Source: Rhodococcus qingshengii JCM 15477 (GTDB lineage Bacteria > Actinomycetota > Actinomycetes > Mycobacteriales > Mycobacteriaceae). Taken from it: a stretch of DNA of 64,000 nt. The first letter of the stretch is position 1. Each line of letters starts with the position of its first letter. The notes under the pieces are model-generated. The model did not search any database. It had not been told where the DNA came from and saw nothing but the letters and a program-made list of their open reading frames with translations. The DNA is taken from positions 5,017,001-5,081,000 of the forward strand of contig NZ_CP096563.1 in assembly GCF_023221595.1 (NCBI RefSeq), read 5' to 3'. A program made the position numbers and the translations under genes. Positions 53,772-62,254 of this stretch are shown here, piece by piece.

Positions 53772-55170
53772 ACAATCCCTGGCGGCGGCATCCGGGGCAC
53801 CGCGGAGCGACCAACCGCTCTCGTTCCTACAGGAAGGACACATTCGTACCGCCGATCACAAGCGCGCACAAGGCGTCGACTGGTCACCGTGGATCGGATT
53901 CACGTTCACTCTGCCCGGTGATCTCGATCGGGAGGCACTGCGTCGGGCGGTCCAGGCGTTTGTCCTGCGGCACAACACACTGCACAGTTGGTTCGAGGTG
54001 AGATCATCCGAAGATCCCGACGGTAGCGGGGTCATCGACCGTCACGTGGTGGATGCGTCGACGATCGAACTCACGCCGCACAGCATCGGTTCTCTGAACA
54101 CGACAGATGCGGTTCGCGAGCATGTGAGCCGAAGTTTCGCCGGCGATACCAGCCCATTGCAATGGCCCTCGTTCATCATTGGCGTCGTCGAGCACGGCGC
54201 CGGCTTCACCGTCTACTACGGCGTCGATCACTCGCACACCGACGGCCTGTCGTTGATGCTGGGCGTCGAAGAACTTCGTGCGCTGTACATCGCCGAAAGC
54301 GCCGGCATCGAGGCTCAACTTCCCTCTCCCGGCAGCTACGTCGAGTACAGCGGCGAGGAACGGACATCCGCGGGGAACCTCGACCTGGCCGCAGCGCCTG
54401 TGCAGCAGTGGATTTCGATTCTCGCCGCCAACGCCGGCCAACTCCCGACGTTCCCCCTCGACCTCGGTGTCGCGCGGGGCGAACAGGCCCGGTCGACCCG
54501 CACACACATCGACGTTCTCGACAGCGACGAGTCAGCCGCGTTCGCAGCGCTGTGCAAGTCCAATGGCGTCGGCTTCTCCACGGGGATCTTCGCAGCCCTC
54601 GCCCTCACCGAGATCGAAGTTGCGGATCGAGCGAACTACTTCGCGCTCAACGCAGTCGGCACTCGCTCCGATCCGAGATACCTCTATTCCCAAGGCTGGT
54701 TCATCAATCTCGTCCCGGTCTCGTTCACGCTGAGCGGTGTCACGAACTTTACCGATGCACTCCCCCTTGCCCACGCTGCTCGCGCTGCGGTGAAGGGACT
54801 CGCGGACGTGTCCATTCACTCGGTGATCGCCCAGGTGTCGAAGTTGACCGGATCCGACATCGGTGGAACCTCGGTCCCGCCGATGGTGTCGTACATCGAC
54901 ATGCGCCTGATTCCAGGTGCCGAGCACCATGACGAACTCGAGGCGCGGGCACTGGGTGGGCCAGGAACGACGGGTGATCTGTCGATGTGGATCAACCGGA
55001 AGGAAGACCGTACGTACGTGATGGTCAGTTTTCCGGACACCGAGCAGGCGCACACATCGGTGAATCGGTACCTACGACACCTTCGCAACGTCCTGAGAAC
55101 GGTCGCTGATACCGGCGACTACCGTGTCGTGCGTCAGGCGGATGCACGTCAGGAAGTGGAGACCGCCTGA
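53704..55170 (+). CDS. PapA-like condensation-domain acyltransferase 2
   Basis: 488 residues from ATG 53704 (GAGGAG upstream), starting inside the end of the preceding gene. Catalytic motif VDHSHTDGLS. Opening part MEMTPIDLWAPKAGTLTEFRP parallels protein 1. Later segments NLVPVSFTLSGVTNFTDALPLAHAARAAVKGLADVS and PPMVSYIDMRLIPGAEHHDE correspond to those of protein 1 (SYMDVRHVPGAEQW), so the two are close paralogues. The stop overlaps the next ATG by one base. Likely cooperates with its neighbours in making one acylated cell-envelope lipid. Confidence 0.87.
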   Translation: MEMTPIDLWAPKAGTLTEFRPTEQSLAAASGAPRSDQPLSFLQEGHIRTADHKRAQGVDWSPWIGFTFTLPGDLDREALRRAVQAFVLRHNTLHSWFEVRSSEDPDGSGVIDRHVVDASTIELTPHSIGSLNTTDAVREHVSRSFAGDTSPLQWPSFIIGVVEHGAGFTVYYGVDHSHTDGLSLMLGVEELRALYIAESAGIEAQLPSPGSYVEYSGEERTSAGNLDLAAAPVQQWISILAANAGQLPTFPLDLGVARGEQARSTRTHIDVLDSDESAAFAALCKSNGVGFSTGIFAALALTEIEVADRANYFALNAVGTRSDPRYLYSQGWFINLVPVSFTLSGVTNFTDALPLAHAARAAVKGLADVSIHSVIAQVSKLTGSDIGGTSVPPMVSYIDMRLIPGAEHHDELEARALGGPGTTGDLSMWINRKEDRTYVMVSFPDTEQAHTSVNRYLRHLRNVLRTVADTGDYRVVRQADARQEVETA

Positions 55171-56552
55171 TGCACATCACGTTTCTCGACAGGTTCGAGG
55201 CACGGCCGGGCCGCATTCTGCAGTGGACGCCGAGCGAAATCTCCACCGGAACGACGTATCCGGTTCCCCCGACCTCCAATCAGCAGCTGCATCTTGCCGG
55301 CAGCCGCGGCGATACGACTTGGCTCGCTGCCACTTTCGACGTTCCCGGCCCCATCGACACGGACGCACTCAAGGCCAGCTTCGAGGAATGGACGTCCCGT
55401 CACGACGCCCTGTCGTGCTCGTTCTCCCAGGCCGAAGAATCGGGTGAATCCTCGGCACTGTTCGTCGACGTCGCCGACGTCGGCGATCTGCGCCTGCGTG
55501 AGGAAACAGTGGCTGACGCGCGAACACCGGAGCAGGTGCGAGAACTCTTGGGCGAGCGCTTGGATCGATGGTGCAATCCTTTCGCGTTTCCCGCGTACTT
55601 TCTCGGTGCCATCACCCGCGAGGACCAGTCGACAGTGGTCTGCGGGTTCGACCATGCCATCTGCGACGGCTGGTCCATGAGCATCGCAATTACCGAGATC
55701 AGCACTCTGTATCGCGAATACACGCGAGCGGACCGTGATCCGATCGCGTCTGATCTCCTTCCGGAGCCCGGGAGTTTCCTCAACTACTGCTTCCGGGAAT
55801 CGGCAACCGCGGATCCAGAGCCCGGCGACCACCGGATTGCGGGTTGGCGGTCCTTCCTCCGAGCATGCGGGGGTGACACTCCCCATTTTCCCGTAGATCT
55901 GGGACTGCCCGCCGGGGCGATGTCGCCCCAGGGCACAGACACCCGAATGCTCCTCGACGCCGACGAAGCAGAGTTGTTCGACCAGAACTGCGCCGATCAT
56001 CGACACTCGTCGTTCGGTGCAATTCTTGCGTCGATCGGTTTGGCCACAACACAATTGACCGGCAAGAGGGACACGCACCTACTGTTCCCTGTTCACACGC
56101 GTCGGGAACCGCGACACAACCACACCTTCGGATGGCTGGTAGCCAATGCGCCCATCACCGTGACGAGCATGGACAATCTTCACAGCACTGCCCGGGCAGT
56201 CAATCTCGCTTTCCACGAGTCACTTTCACTGTCGTCCGTGTCGTCGAGGCAGGTTTTGCGGAGCTTGGGGCCCGAGGTTTCGCCCACTCGCAGAGACATC
56301 TTCTCGGTGTCCTACGCCGACTACCGAACCATGCCCGGTGGATCTCGCCCCCGTAAATCAAAGTCCAGCGAATCACAGCCTGCGCCGATCAATCCGCAGC
56401 AACTCAGTCGCGTCTCGAACGCCGACGACGTTCAGTTCTGGTTCTCACGAACTCACGACGGATTGGCAGTGCGGACCAGGTTTCCTGCGCCCGCTGCCCG
56501 GACAGTGCACACCTTCCTCTCGCATGTCTCCGAGATCCTGTCGACGCCGTAG
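55170..56552 (+). CDS. PapA-like condensation-domain acyltransferase 3
   Basis: 460 residues from the ATG overlapping the previous stop. Catalytic motif GFDHAICDGWS (near residue 170). Opening FEARPGRILQWTPSEISTG again fits the group. The region FSVSYADYRTMPGGSRPRKSKS corresponds to the SYxDxRxxPG of the others but carries a basic insertion. It is the most divergent of the three. Ends 78 bp before the OhrR gene with no clear terminator. Confidence 0.85.
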   Translation: MHITFLDRFEARPGRILQWTPSEISTGTTYPVPPTSNQQLHLAGSRGDTTWLAATFDVPGPIDTDALKASFEEWTSRHDALSCSFSQAEESGESSALFVDVADVGDLRLREETVADARTPEQVRELLGERLDRWCNPFAFPAYFLGAITREDQSTVVCGFDHAICDGWSMSIAITEISTLYREYTRADRDPIASDLLPEPGSFLNYCFRESATADPEPGDHRIAGWRSFLRACGGDTPHFPVDLGLPAGAMSPQGTDTRMLLDADEAELFDQNCADHRHSSFGAILASIGLATTQLTGKRDTHLLFPVHTRREPRHNHTFGWLVANAPITVTSMDNLHSTARAVNLAFHESLSLSSVSSRQVLRSLGPEVSPTRRDIFSVSYADYRTMPGGSRPRKSKSSESQPAPINPQQLSRVSNADDVQFWFSRTHDGLAVRTRFPAPAARTVHTFLSHVSEILSTP

Positions 56553-56580
56553 ACGAACGGCCGCCTATCCGTAGATCTAT

Positions 56581-56624
56581 TTGACACTTCTTTGTTGTGC
56601 ACAACTTAACTGTGCGCTACAGTT
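56581..56624 (+). promoter_or_regulatory. ohrR promoter and OhrR-type operator pair
   Basis: TTGACA at 56581-56586 is followed by GTTGTGCACAAC (56594-56605, a perfect palindrome) and AACTGT-GCGCT-ACAGTT (56608-56624, 6-bp arms). The -10 element would lie between or under them (ACTTAA/TTAACT). Two operators over one promoter fit autorepression by OhrR, released by organic peroxides. Confidence 0.65.
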
Positions 56625-56630
56625 GTTCTC

Positions 56631-57092
56631 GTGACCAACCCACTCGCCCTCGAACGCCAGGTCTGCTTCGCCCTCTATTCGGCGTCGCGGGCCACGACGG
56701 CCGCGTACCGGGCGATGCTCGACGACCTGGGAATCACGTATCCCCAGTACCTCGTCTTGTTGACACTCTGGGAACGAGACGGCCGCGGGGTGCGTGAGAT
56801 CTGTGAGGCACTCGATCTCGATACCGGAACTCTCTCGCCGCTGCTCAAGAGGCTCGAGGGTCTGGGATTCATCGAGCGCCGACGCCTCACCACCGACGAG
56901 CGTCGCGTCGAGATTCACCTGACCGAGGCGGGTTCCACCCTGCGCAGCAAGGCCGAGGACATCCCAGCCAAACTCGCAGGTGCCACTGGTCTGAGCACCG
57001 ACGAACTCACCGAACTTCGAGACGTTCTCACTCGTCTCGGCGAGTCGCTCCAAGCATCCAATGCCCACTCCGACGGAAAGAAGAAGTCATGA
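56631..57092 (+). CDS. ohrR: OhrR, MarR-family organic peroxide sensor
   Basis: 153 residues from GTG 56631. The reactive Cys of the OhrR group is in the opening helix ([22 protein letters not shown]). Winged helix [50 protein letters not shown]. Oxidation of the Cys by organic hydroperoxides releases DNA. ATGA overlap with the ohr gene. Operator sites lie just upstream. Confidence 0.95.
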   Translation: MTNPLALERQVCFALYSASRATTAAYRAMLDDLGITYPQYLVLLTLWERDGRGVREICEALDLDTGTLSPLLKRLEGLGFIERRRLTTDERRVEIHLTEAGSTLRSKAEDIPAKLAGATGLSTDELTELRDVLTRLGESLQASNAHSDGKKKS

Positions 57093-57517
57093 ACATCGTC
57101 TACACCGCAGAAGCACTTGCCACCGGCGAAGGCCGCAACGGTCACGCTCGCACCTCGGACGGACGCCTCGATCTCGGCCTCGCCATTCCCAAGGAAATGG
57201 GTGGCAGCGGCGAAGGCACCAACCCCGAGCAGCTCTTTGCCGCCGGATACGCAGCATGCTTCCACTCCGCTCTGCAGATGGTCGCCCGTGCCGAGAAGGC
57301 CAACGTGGCTGATTCCGCAGTCGGCGCGCGGGTCGGCATCGGCCCCAACGGTGCAGGAGGCTTCGGACTCGCTGTGACGCTGGAGGTTTCACTCCCCCAT
57401 CTACCCCATGATCAGGCCGTCGAGCTGACGGAGAAGGCACACCAGGTGTGCCCGTACTCCAATGCAACTCGCGGCAACATCGAGGTCACCCTCGAAGTAA
57501 GTAAGGACGACGAATGA
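57089..57517 (+). CDS. ohr: Organic hydroperoxide resistance protein Ohr
   Basis: 142 residues, thiol peroxidase of the Ohr/OsmC fold. Both catalytic Cys are present: the first in [18 protein letters not shown] and the second in [14 protein letters not shown]. The Arg and Glu of the active site fit [10 protein letters not shown] and [13 protein letters not shown]. It reduces organic peroxides using lipoyl or mycothiol thiols. Controlled by OhrR encoded directly upstream. ATGA overlap with the oxidoreductase that follows. Confidence 0.96.
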   Translation: MNIVYTAEALATGEGRNGHARTSDGRLDLGLAIPKEMGGSGEGTNPEQLFAAGYAACFHSALQMVARAEKANVADSAVGARVGIGPNGAGGFGLAVTLEVSLPHLPHDQAVELTEKAHQVCPYSNATRGNIEVTLEVSKDDE

Positions 57518-58521
57518 GCACTACCACTGTCAGCCGGGAAATCCGTCTCGCTTCACGCCCGAACGGTTGGCCCACGTCGGAGAACTTCGCCACCGCCGAA
57601 GTAGAACTCCCCGAACTCGAAGACGGCCAGATCCTGGTCCGCAACATCGCCATCTCCGTCGACCCGTACATGCGCGGCCGAATGAACGACGTGAAGTCCT
57701 ACCTTCCGCCGTTCCAGGTCGGTGCGCCGCTCGACGGTGGTGCCGTCGGCGAGGTCGTCGAATCCAAGTCGGCTGATCGCGCCGTGGGCGACGTTGTCGT
57801 CCACGGCCTCGGATGGCGTGAATACGCCATCCTCGACGGATCCGCAGTGACTCCGGCCGACACGTCCATCGCGCCGGCGACGGCCTACCTGGGTGCCCTT
57901 GGCATGACTGGCCTCACCGCGTATGCCGGCCTCACCGCGGTTGCGGAGTTCAAGGAAGGCGATACCGTATTCGTCTCCGGCGCAGCAGGTGCCGTCGGAT
58001 CGCTCGTCGGTCAGATCGCCAAGTTGCTCGGAGCGAAGCGAGTAATCGGTAGCGCCGGTTCACCGGCGAAGGTTGCCCGACTTCTCGAACTCGGATTCGA
58101 TGCGGCATTCGACTATCACGACGGCCCGATCACCGAACTACTCGCCGCTGCCGCCCCTGACGGCATCGACGTGTACTTCGACAACGTCGGTGGCGAGCAT
58201 CTCGAAGCCGCCATCGATGCCATGAACCAGGGTGGCCGGATTGCCCTGTGCGGAGCCATCGCTCAGTACAACACCACCGAGAAGCCCACAGCTCCCCACA
58301 ACCTGGCACTGGTGATCGGCAAGCAGCTCACACTGCGCGGATTCCTCGTGGGCGGCTACCGTCACCTCGGTGGCGAGTTCCGCACCCACATGGCAGGGTG
58401 GCTCGCCGACAACAAGATTCAGTGGGACGAGACCATCGTCGAAGGCCTGGAGAATGCACCGCAAGCGTTCATCGACCTGATGCGCGGCGCGAACACCGGC
58501 AAGATGGTTGTCACGCTGTAA
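57514..58521 (+). CDS. NADP-dependent medium-chain oxidoreductase (zinc-free, alkenal/quinone reductase type)
   Basis: 335 residues, MDR superfamily. Cofactor motif [33 protein letters not shown], start [30 protein letters not shown], and [12 protein letters not shown] are those of the leukotriene-B4 dehydrogenase / 2-alkenal reductase (CurA/YncB) branch; no zinc-ligand Cys set is seen. Placed after Ohr in one coupled operon, it may reduce reactive aldehydes or enones arising from lipid peroxidation, a sensible detox partner; that is inference. Confidence 0.92.
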   Translation: MSTTTVSREIRLASRPNGWPTSENFATAEVELPELEDGQILVRNIAISVDPYMRGRMNDVKSYLPPFQVGAPLDGGAVGEVVESKSADRAVGDVVVHGLGWREYAILDGSAVTPADTSIAPATAYLGALGMTGLTAYAGLTAVAEFKEGDTVFVSGAAGAVGSLVGQIAKLLGAKRVIGSAGSPAKVARLLELGFDAAFDYHDGPITELLAAAAPDGIDVYFDNVGGEHLEAAIDAMNQGGRIALCGAIAQYNTTEKPTAPHNLALVIGKQLTLRGFLVGGYRHLGGEFRTHMAGWLADNKIQWDETIVEGLENAPQAFIDLMRGANTGKMVVTL

Positions 58522-58545
58522 CCCGAACAACATCTTGCTCGAACG

Positions 58546-58595
58546 GATATGAAAGTGGCCGCGAACTTCTCGAAGTTCGCGGCCACCTTCATATC
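58546..58595. terminator. Long bidirectional hairpin terminator between convergent genes
   Basis: 24-bp arms with one mismatch (GATATGAAAGTGGCCGCGAA and onward, then the complement) around a TC loop, in the 78-bp gap between the oxidoreductase and the SDR genes. The outer AT-rich part supplies T-runs for both directions. Confidence 0.85.
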
Positions 58596-58599
58596 TGAA

Positions 58600-59529
58600 T
58601 CAAATCCCGAACGAGACTCCGGTCAACGTCTCCGACAGTGTCCACAAACCCGAGGCTGTCTTCGTATCGTGTGACTTCTTGTTCGACCCCACGACCTTCG
58701 GATACCCTCGCTGCTCGAACGGACCGTCCGGTCCGATGTAACTGCCGCCGAAGGCATCCGGCGCGGTTGCCGCCCACAGTTCGGGAAGGGCGCCCATCTC
58801 CGCGGACTGCGCGAAGATCGAATTGCCGATTCCCATCAGCTTGTCCTGGATCGACTCGGTGTGCCCCTGCAGGTTCGTCGACGCGTATCCCGGATGCGAA
58901 GCGAGCGCTTTGAGCGAAGATCCCGACGCCGCGAACCTGCGTTGAAGTTCGTACGTGAACAACAGATTGGCAAGCTTGGACTGCCCGTAGGCCAACCATC
59001 GGTTGTACTTCCGACGCTCGAAATTGAGATCGTCCAGATCGACAGTTCCGAGCTGATGCAGGGCACTGGACATCGTCACGACACGATCGGTGAGCTTGTC
59101 CTTCAGCAATCCGGTCAATGCGAAGTGTCCGAGATGGTTTGTGCCGATCTGCATTTCGAATCCGTCGACCGTCCGGCGGAACGGAACCGCCATCACGCCG
59201 GCGTTGTTCACCAGGACGTCGACCTTCTCCGTTGCGTCGGCGAAGGCTCGTACCGACGACAGATCCGAGAGGTCCAATTTGCGGACAACCGCGTTGGGCC
59301 CGATCTCGGCGGCTACGGCGTCGGCCTTCGTGGTGTCACGACAGGCGAGGACGACGTCGGCCCCGGCTTTGCCCAGCGCTCGTGCGACTACCTCACCCAG
59401 TCCGCTGTTCGCCCCCGTGACGACAAATGTGCGGCCGGTCTGATCGACTACGTCTTCTGCGGTCCATTTGGTCATGCTTTCCCACTTACGTGCCTTACTC
59501 GCCGGTAGGGAGGGGTCGCTTTCCGTCAT
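58600..59529 (-). CDS. Short-chain dehydrogenase/reductase (retinol dehydrogenase-like)
   Basis: 309 residues. Cofactor motif [24 protein letters not shown] motif [14 protein letters not shown], catalytic Ser in [12 protein letters not shown] and YxxxK in [18 protein letters not shown]. Substrate unknown; this layout with long C-terminal part is common in lipophilic-alcohol SDRs. The start at 59529 forms an ATGA overlap with the yidC stop, although the Met of [10 protein letters not shown] is also a plausible start. Confidence 0.9.
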   Translation of the reverse strand: MTESDPSLPASKARKWESMTKWTAEDVVDQTGRTFVVTGANSGLGEVVARALGKAGADVVLACRDTTKADAVAAEIGPNAVVRKLDLSDLSSVRAFADATEKVDVLVNNAGVMAVPFRRTVDGFEMQIGTNHLGHFALTGLLKDKLTDRVVTMSSALHQLGTVDLDDLNFERRKYNRWLAYGQSKLANLLFTYELQRRFAASGSSLKALASHPGYASTNLQGHTESIQDKLMGIGNSIFAQSAEMGALPELWAATAPDAFGGSYIGPDGPFEQRGYPKVVGSNKKSHDTKTASGLWTLSETLTGVSFGI

Positions 59530-60479
59530 CGCCTGCGCTTGGCGCGGATGGGCTTGGCGCCCGGCAGCGGCGGTGCAGCCACTCTGGGCGACGGGGGCGC
59601 GGTCATTCCGGGAGTCGGCGACGATTCGGCTTCCTTCTGCTCCGCAGCGATGCGTCCGTACACAAAATGCTGTTGTCCCAGCGTCCAGCAGTTGTTACTC
59701 ACGAAATACAGCAGGATCGCCACAGGCGCGAACGCACCGAAAGCGATCACCCCCACCGGAAACACCCACAATGCGAGCTTGTTCATGATCGCTGTTTGAG
59801 GGTTGACGGTTCCGGTGTCCACTTGGCGCGCGATGGATGCCCGCGATGTGAAATGTGTAGCGACGGCGGCAAATATCATCAGCGGTACAGCTACCAGAAT
59901 GATGGAGATACGGCTGACGTCGCCGAATGCTTCCAGTTGTGCTGCCGGGCTCGAAATCATGGCGGACAACGGTGCGCCGAACAGTTTGGCGTCGAGAAAA
60001 GACTGCACATCCGAGGCACTGAAGAAGTAGTTGGCCGTGTTCGCGTTGTCCGCCACCGACATCGGTTCGGTCGGGCTCAGAAACGGGACGTGCGATGCCG
60101 CTCCGGTCCGATTGAACGATCGCAGGACGTGATAGAGACCAATGAACACCGGTGCCTGAACCAGCATCGGCAGACAGCCGAGCAACGGACTGTAATTATG
60201 TTCTTTCTGCAGCTTGGCCATCTCTACAGTGAGTTTCTGCCGGTCACCCGAATACTTCTTCTGCAACGCCTTGATCTGAGGTTGCAGCTTCTGCATCACC
60301 AGTTGAGTGCGGACCTGCTTGACGAAGGGTTTGAACAGCAGGGCTTTGAGCGTGAAGACGAGAAATACGACCGACAACGCCCACACGACGCCGTTGTCGG
60401 GTGATCCGGAGACCAGTGAGAAGACCTTGTGCCAGAACCAGAGGATTCCGGACACGGGGTAGTAGACAAAATCGAGCAT
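59526..60479 (-). CDS. Membrane protein insertase YidC/Oxa1-type paralogue
   Basis: 317 residues. Helices in the YidC order: an N-terminal segment, the amphipathic lead-in [67 protein letters not shown] (with the conserved Arg in FVKQVRTQ and the charged C1 hairpin), then three further helices ending in [15 protein letters not shown]. The C-terminal tail is Pro/Ala/Arg-rich. It is not beside rnpA/rpmH, so it is probably a second YidC, not the essential housekeeping copy. Near a DUF6412 gene on its upstream side. Confidence 0.93.
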   Translation of the reverse strand: MLDFVYYPVSGILWFWHKVFSLVSGSPDNGVVWALSVVFLVFTLKALLFKPFVKQVRTQLVMQKLQPQIKALQKKYSGDRQKLTVEMAKLQKEHNYSPLLGCLPMLVQAPVFIGLYHVLRSFNRTGAASHVPFLSPTEPMSVADNANTANYFFSASDVQSFLDAKLFGAPLSAMISSPAAQLEAFGDVSRISIILVAVPLMIFAAVATHFTSRASIARQVDTGTVNPQTAIMNKLALWVFPVGVIAFGAFAPVAILLYFVSNNCWTLGQQHFVYGRIAAEQKEAESSPTPGMTAPPSPRVAAPPLPGAKPIRAKRRR

Positions 60480-60591
60480 GACGAATGAACCTCACCGAAA
60501 GGCACGCTCAGAGAGATGAGAGCGCGGGAATGGTCGTGGACGCAAGACGTCTGACCGACCTACGACGAGTTCACACCCGCCGACTGCCGAT

Positions 60592-60897
60592 CTACAGACC
60601 GATTCCCGGAGCTCGAGGTTGCGGACGACCGGGCGCGTCCGGGCTGCTCTGCCTGCGGAAAGCACCACGCAGGCAGCGTTCGTCATCAGACGGGCCAGTG
60701 GCCGAAACCGCGCACAGTTGCAGAAGTTCGTACTTCGAGGAAGTTGCGAGCGCAGCGACCACGAAGACGGCAATCGCAGTTCCCAGCACCGCGGCGCTAC
60801 CCGAGGAACCAAGCGGAGGCACTGCGAGAAGAGCGATGAACGGCAGCAGAAGCAGCAACAGTGACCGTGTCACCGTTCCTGTGCTCCGCTGTTGCAT
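60592..60897 (-). CDS. DUF6412-like small membrane protein
   Basis: 101 residues from ATG 60897 (MQQRSTGTVTRSLLLLLLPFIALLAVPPLG); an upstream in-frame Met is a less likely start. Two predicted helices (12-29 and 33-53) and then a Cys/Arg/Pro-rich tail (LLQLCAVSATGPSDDERCLRGAFRRQSSPDAPGRPQPRAPG). Matches the DUF6412 small-protein type, of unknown function, often next to YidC-type genes in actinobacteria. Separated from yidC by 112 bp. Confidence 0.7.
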   Translation of the reverse strand: MQQRSTGTVTRSLLLLLLPFIALLAVPPLGSSGSAAVLGTAIAVFVVAALATSSKYELLQLCAVSATGPSDDERCLRGAFRRQSSPDAPGRPQPRAPGIGL

Positions 60898-60940
60898 GAC
60901 TGCGAGAGTACAGAACGTCTGCCGAATCCAGCCAGACGCT

Positions 60941-61080
60941 TGCCTCACGTACTTGTTCGCGCAGCCATTTGTGCGCAGGATCGTGGTCCATCCGACCGTG
61001 CCACTGTTGAGCGTTCGGCGCTCCCGCTGCGAATCGCCTGACCGGAGCCGGGGTGAGGCCGGCCGCCGTGCCCTCCTTGA
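60941..61080 (-). pseudogene. Possible LysR-type C-terminal remnant
   Basis: The translated segment WHGRMDHDPAHKWLREQVREA resembles the end of LysR regulators (W-H-x-R-x-D-x-DPAHRWLR). No helix-turn-helix half, no start and no matching upstream part are found, so at most this is a fragment. Coding is not certain. Confidence 0.3.
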
Positions 61081-61287
61081 TTCGGATCACGAAAGTCCGT
61101 CGAAGTTCTCGCGATCGATCAACAGGCCTTGCACCCACAATGCCGCTCGAAACAGGTATACACCCCGTCCAACTGACCGGTGCGAACACGTCGAGGCGCA
61201 ACCAGGCTGAGTGTCGCAAGCCGAAGCCCGATCACACCCAGCTGGACACCTGCTTCGGGACGCATCGACGCAAAGGCAACACGCGAA

Positions 61288-61827
61288 ATGTCGCACCACC
61301 GATTCACCGACCCCCGCACGAAGAAGCATGCACTCGGAAGGGCGCTTGTCGTCGGTGTTCTTTCCCTGACAACCCTTGCCGTGAGTATCGACACCGCGAA
61401 CGCTCAGGCCCCCGTGCTTCGGGACTGGAACATCGCCGCAGTTTCCGTCGACACGAATCCGGCGAAGGTGTCAGCTTTCGCTTCCTCGGATACAGGCCGC
61501 GTATTGGCAGCCGCAGAGTCCAAGATCGGCGCTCCGTACGTCTGGGGCGCGACCGGGCCGGACTCGTTCGACTGCTCCGGTCTCGTTCAATGGGCCTATG
61601 CACAAGCGGGCGTTTCGATTCCGCGAACCAGCTACGACCAGGCGGTTGGCGGCACTCCAGTTTCCCGGGACGATCTACAGCCGGGTGACGTGGTCCTGTA
61701 CTACGGCGGGGAGCATGTGGGGATCTACGCCGGAGGCGGTGAGGTCGTTCACGCCCCGACGTCCGGGGAGTCGGTCGAACGCGCACCCGTGGACTCGATG
61801 CCGTACTACCTCGCCCGACGTTACTGA
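61288..61827 (+). CDS. NlpC/P60 family secreted peptidoglycan endopeptidase (C40)
   Basis: 179 residues from ATG 61288 (AAAGG upstream); longer starts would run through a non-conserved stretch. Sec signal (KKHALGRALVVGVLSLTTLAVSIDTANA) with cleavage after ANA. The papain-like domain shows catalytic Cys in GATGPDSFDCSGLVQWAYAQAG, His in GEHVGIYAGGGEVVHAPTSG and the third polar residue (His) in that last part. It cuts D-Glu to meso-DAP bonds in cell-wall muropeptides, as RipA/RipB do. It is a short single-domain form without coiled coil. Confidence 0.93.
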   Translation: MSHHRFTDPRTKKHALGRALVVGVLSLTTLAVSIDTANAQAPVLRDWNIAAVSVDTNPAKVSAFASSDTGRVLAAAESKIGAPYVWGATGPDSFDCSGLVQWAYAQAGVSIPRTSYDQAVGGTPVSRDDLQPGDVVLYYGGEHVGIYAGGGEVVHAPTSGESVERAPVDSMPYYLARRY

Positions 61828-61828
61828 C

Positions 61829-62254
61829 ATGAATCCCACAAGCTCGATGAAACAGCGTGTATCGCGGCGATATTCGAATCGCTCGTCGCGAGCCGAACGA
61901 TTGACACTCCCCCATTGCGCGGAATGTGATGTCATCCTCTCGCCCGCGAGCGCGGTCTGCGCCAGGTGTCGTGGGGCGCGGTTGGACGTGACGCGGTGTT
62001 GCGGAGACGGCACTGTCGTGTCCTGGCGAACGGTTCACGGCGACCCCTCGACCGTTCTCGCCATCGTGGAATTGGACGAGGGGCCGTGGCTGTACACTTT
62101 CCTCACCGAATCCCCTCGCGCGGATGCGCCTGGACCGCTACGAGTGTTCTTTCAGGGGCGTGAAGAAGGTAAGCGCTACCCGGTGTTCTGCTTGTGCGGC
62201 GACGACCGTGGTGAACTGCTATCGGACGTCAACTCCGGCCTGCTGAACCATTGA
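61829..62254 (+). CDS. Zinc-ribbon OB-fold (DUF35-like) protein
   Basis: 141 residues beginning one base after the C40 stop. A four-Cys ribbon at LPHCAECDVILSPASAVCARCRGARLD, followed by an OB fold (GTVVSWRTVHGDPSTVLAIVELDEGPWLYTFL). DUF35 proteins normally partner with thiolases or acyl-CoA hydratases and stabilise them, but no thiolase gene is adjacent. It overlaps the convergent LuxR regulator by 26 bp. Start MNPTSS is chosen by position; a later start at MKQRV is possible. Confidence 0.78.
   Translation: MNPTSSMKQRVSRRYSNRSSRAERLTLPHCAECDVILSPASAVCARCRGARLDVTRCCGDGTVVSWRTVHGDPSTVLAIVELDEGPWLYTFLTESPRADAPGPLRVFFQGREEGKRYPVFCLCGDDRGELLSDVNSGLLNH

Noticed and set aside
60797..61219. 140-codon minus-strand ORF overlapping DUF6412
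   Set aside because: Only a short LysR-like tail is recognisable; the rest has no family features, so it was recorded only as a possible remnant.
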